NCBI RefSeq assembly: GCF_003254395.2
Contig: NC_037640.1
Coordinates: forward strand, 13,284,289-13,348,288
DNA: 64,000 nucleotides
Direction of reading: 5' to 3'
Origin: Apis mellifera
Taxonomy: Eukaryota > Arthropoda > Insecta > Hymenoptera > Apidae
Shown here: positions 62,654 to 64,000 of the stretch, one piece after another
How positions within the stretch are numbered: position 1 is the stretch's first letter
Layout: the number at the start of each line of letters is the position of its first letter
Notes under the pieces: generated by a model
Seen by the model: only the letters and a program-made list of their open reading frames with translations
Told to the model about the DNA's origin: nothing
Databases searched by the model: none
Position numbers and translations under genes: made by a program

Positions 62654-64000
62654 CTGGAATAAAGTAGAAAAAAAAAAAAATTAAATCTATTTAATAATAA
62701 TAAATCGATCGATTTCGTAAACCATTGCAATCGATAAATCGAGAATTTAAAGAAGAAATTTCGAGTTTCGAATTTATTCGTTTATATTTTAATATATATC
62801 CGTTACGATTCACGACGCGTCACGTGTGAACGCTCAATAACTCGCTCAATAACGTAGGAAATGGAAAAATAATTTTAAACTTTCCATTTCATGCGAAACG
62901 GGCCTTAATTTCGCATAATGCTAATTATAAAATCACACGGCCTCGAAAATTTTCTCCATTTCAACGATTGAAAGGAAAATATTTAAAGCGTGGGCATTGT
63001 GCCAAAGTCCGGTCTAAATATAGTTACTTTTTTTAAGAGTAGTATACGTTACGATTCTGCTTCTGCTTCTTGATCAATATTTCGAGCAATATCCATTTTT
63101 CGTGTGGCGCGATGTTGACGAAAAGTTACTAAAAGTCCTCCTTCCAATAATATAGTAACTTGATTATAATAATTGATACGATGAAATCACTATTAATTAC
63201 GATAATTCAAAATTAATAAAACGATATAAAATTATAAATATTTTAGAATTTTTGTTTCAAAAAGTTTTGACAAATTTTCAATGAAAATGTAACTAGATTA
63301 ATGCATGTATTATTGTACTATATGTATATACATATATATATATACTTTAGAATTTCATATTTATCACAGTGGTTTAACCTGTTCTACAGGAAACTATACA
63401 ATTATACGTGTACATTATATATACGTGTAACGAAACATTTACCAATTCAAAACATATCTCTGTCTTAGTTAAATGAAACGAAATAAAATCTGATCGCAAC
63501 AATTTATTAACCTTTAAAAATATATATTTTACATTCTATATTTTGATATTGCATTAATATTGATATAATACCTTATATTTCATAAGCAATCTATAAATAA
63601 TATTATTTAGTTGGTTTTCTCTGGTTTCTCTCAAAACCAATCTCTCGAATAATTTTTAATTTTTTTTCTTTTTTTTTTTGGACGAGGAAGAATAAATTTA
63701 TCCATTAATATAATCAATTAACAAATTTACACGTATATTAGTTACATAGATTTATACCAATTTAAGCAATTAAAATGACTTCCTATTTTTTTTTTTTTTT
63801 TTTTTTTTTTTGCTTTTCATAAACTCGTTTTATCATCGACCAAATTCAACGACATCGACACTCGTGTGACCATTTACACGTTCAGTAAATGTAAATGTGC
63901 TAATGCGCGAATTATATACATTTAAAAAATACAAAATTTTCCTTATCTTTTATTTACGTATACATGTTAAATTGTAAAAAAACGTAAGTAAAGAATCTTT
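62654..64000 (-). other. First intron of beta-subunit paralogue 3 (open at window end)
   Basis: I looked on the minus strand for an exon ending like FLGRTxxSWG with a GTAAG donor in phase 1 and found none, so the first coding exon is probably beyond 64000. The stretch is AT-rich with a GC-richer patch at about 62805-63120 and a T homopolymer of about 26 bases at 63786-63811. No gene is recognisable. Confidence 0.5.
63786..63811. repeat. Poly(T) homopolymer
   Basis: About 26 consecutive T residues, possibly a mononucleotide microsatellite or the remnant of a poly(A) tail. No adjacent retroelement sequence is recognised. Confidence 0.9.

Noticed and set aside
62654..64000. Search for the first coding exon of beta-subunit paralogue 3
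   Set aside because: No minus-strand segment ends in a GRTxxSWG-like sequence with a GTAAG donor in phase 1. The ttac at about 63450 was tried, but the required frame meets a stop.
1..64000. CRISPR arrays, bacterial operons, intact transposases or reverse transcriptases
   Set aside because: No regularly spaced repeats with unique spacers and no such protein families were recognised; the intron-bearing genes show this is animal nuclear DNA.

Overview
The window is nuclear DNA from an insect, most likely a hymenopteran and probably a bee. That is an inference from the very AT-rich introns and intergenic DNA, the short GT-AG introns, the strong contrast in CpG content between neighbouring genes, and the protein families. 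There is no bacterial, viral, CRISPR or intact transposon gene content. I joined exons by hand from splice signals, reading phase and family similarity. Every complete gene model below closes in frame.

Layout. 1-252 (+): last coding exon of crumbs (membrane span plus the 37-residue tail). 3345-4763 (-): endonuclease G. 5330-7217 (-): RAD9A checkpoint clamp subunit. 7711-8713 (+): retromer subunit VPS29, divergent from RAD9. 10024-12123 (+): an EF-hand protein of the sarcoplasmic calcium-binding type. 12500-13623 (-): UFD1. 14661-18020 (-): mitochondrial aspartate aminotransferase. 19582-21835 (+): SLC17A9/VNUT-type transporter. 22949-27461 (+): ZCCHC14-like SAM/zinc-knuckle protein with a probable 3' UTR of several kb. 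36488-41794 (+), 51942-56995 (+) and 60587-62653 (-, first exon outside the window): three Na+/K+-ATPase beta-subunit (nervana-type) paralogues.

The left half (3-22 kb) is a compact block of small housekeeping genes, rich in mitochondrial functions (endonuclease G, aspartate aminotransferase, possibly the EF-hand protein), with very CpG-poor exons. The right half (27-62 kb) holds sparse genes with long UTRs and introns. The first beta-subunit gene is CpG-rich and its probable 3' UTR is about 6 kb.

I found no convincing new multi-gene system. The best leads are the intron differences among the three beta-subunit genes, an inverted-repeat element near 49 kb carrying five copies of an AGATGGCGC-type motif, a 12-bp NRF-1 palindrome before the EF-hand gene with a near-match before endonuclease G, and a head-to-tail duplication in the first beta-subunit gene.
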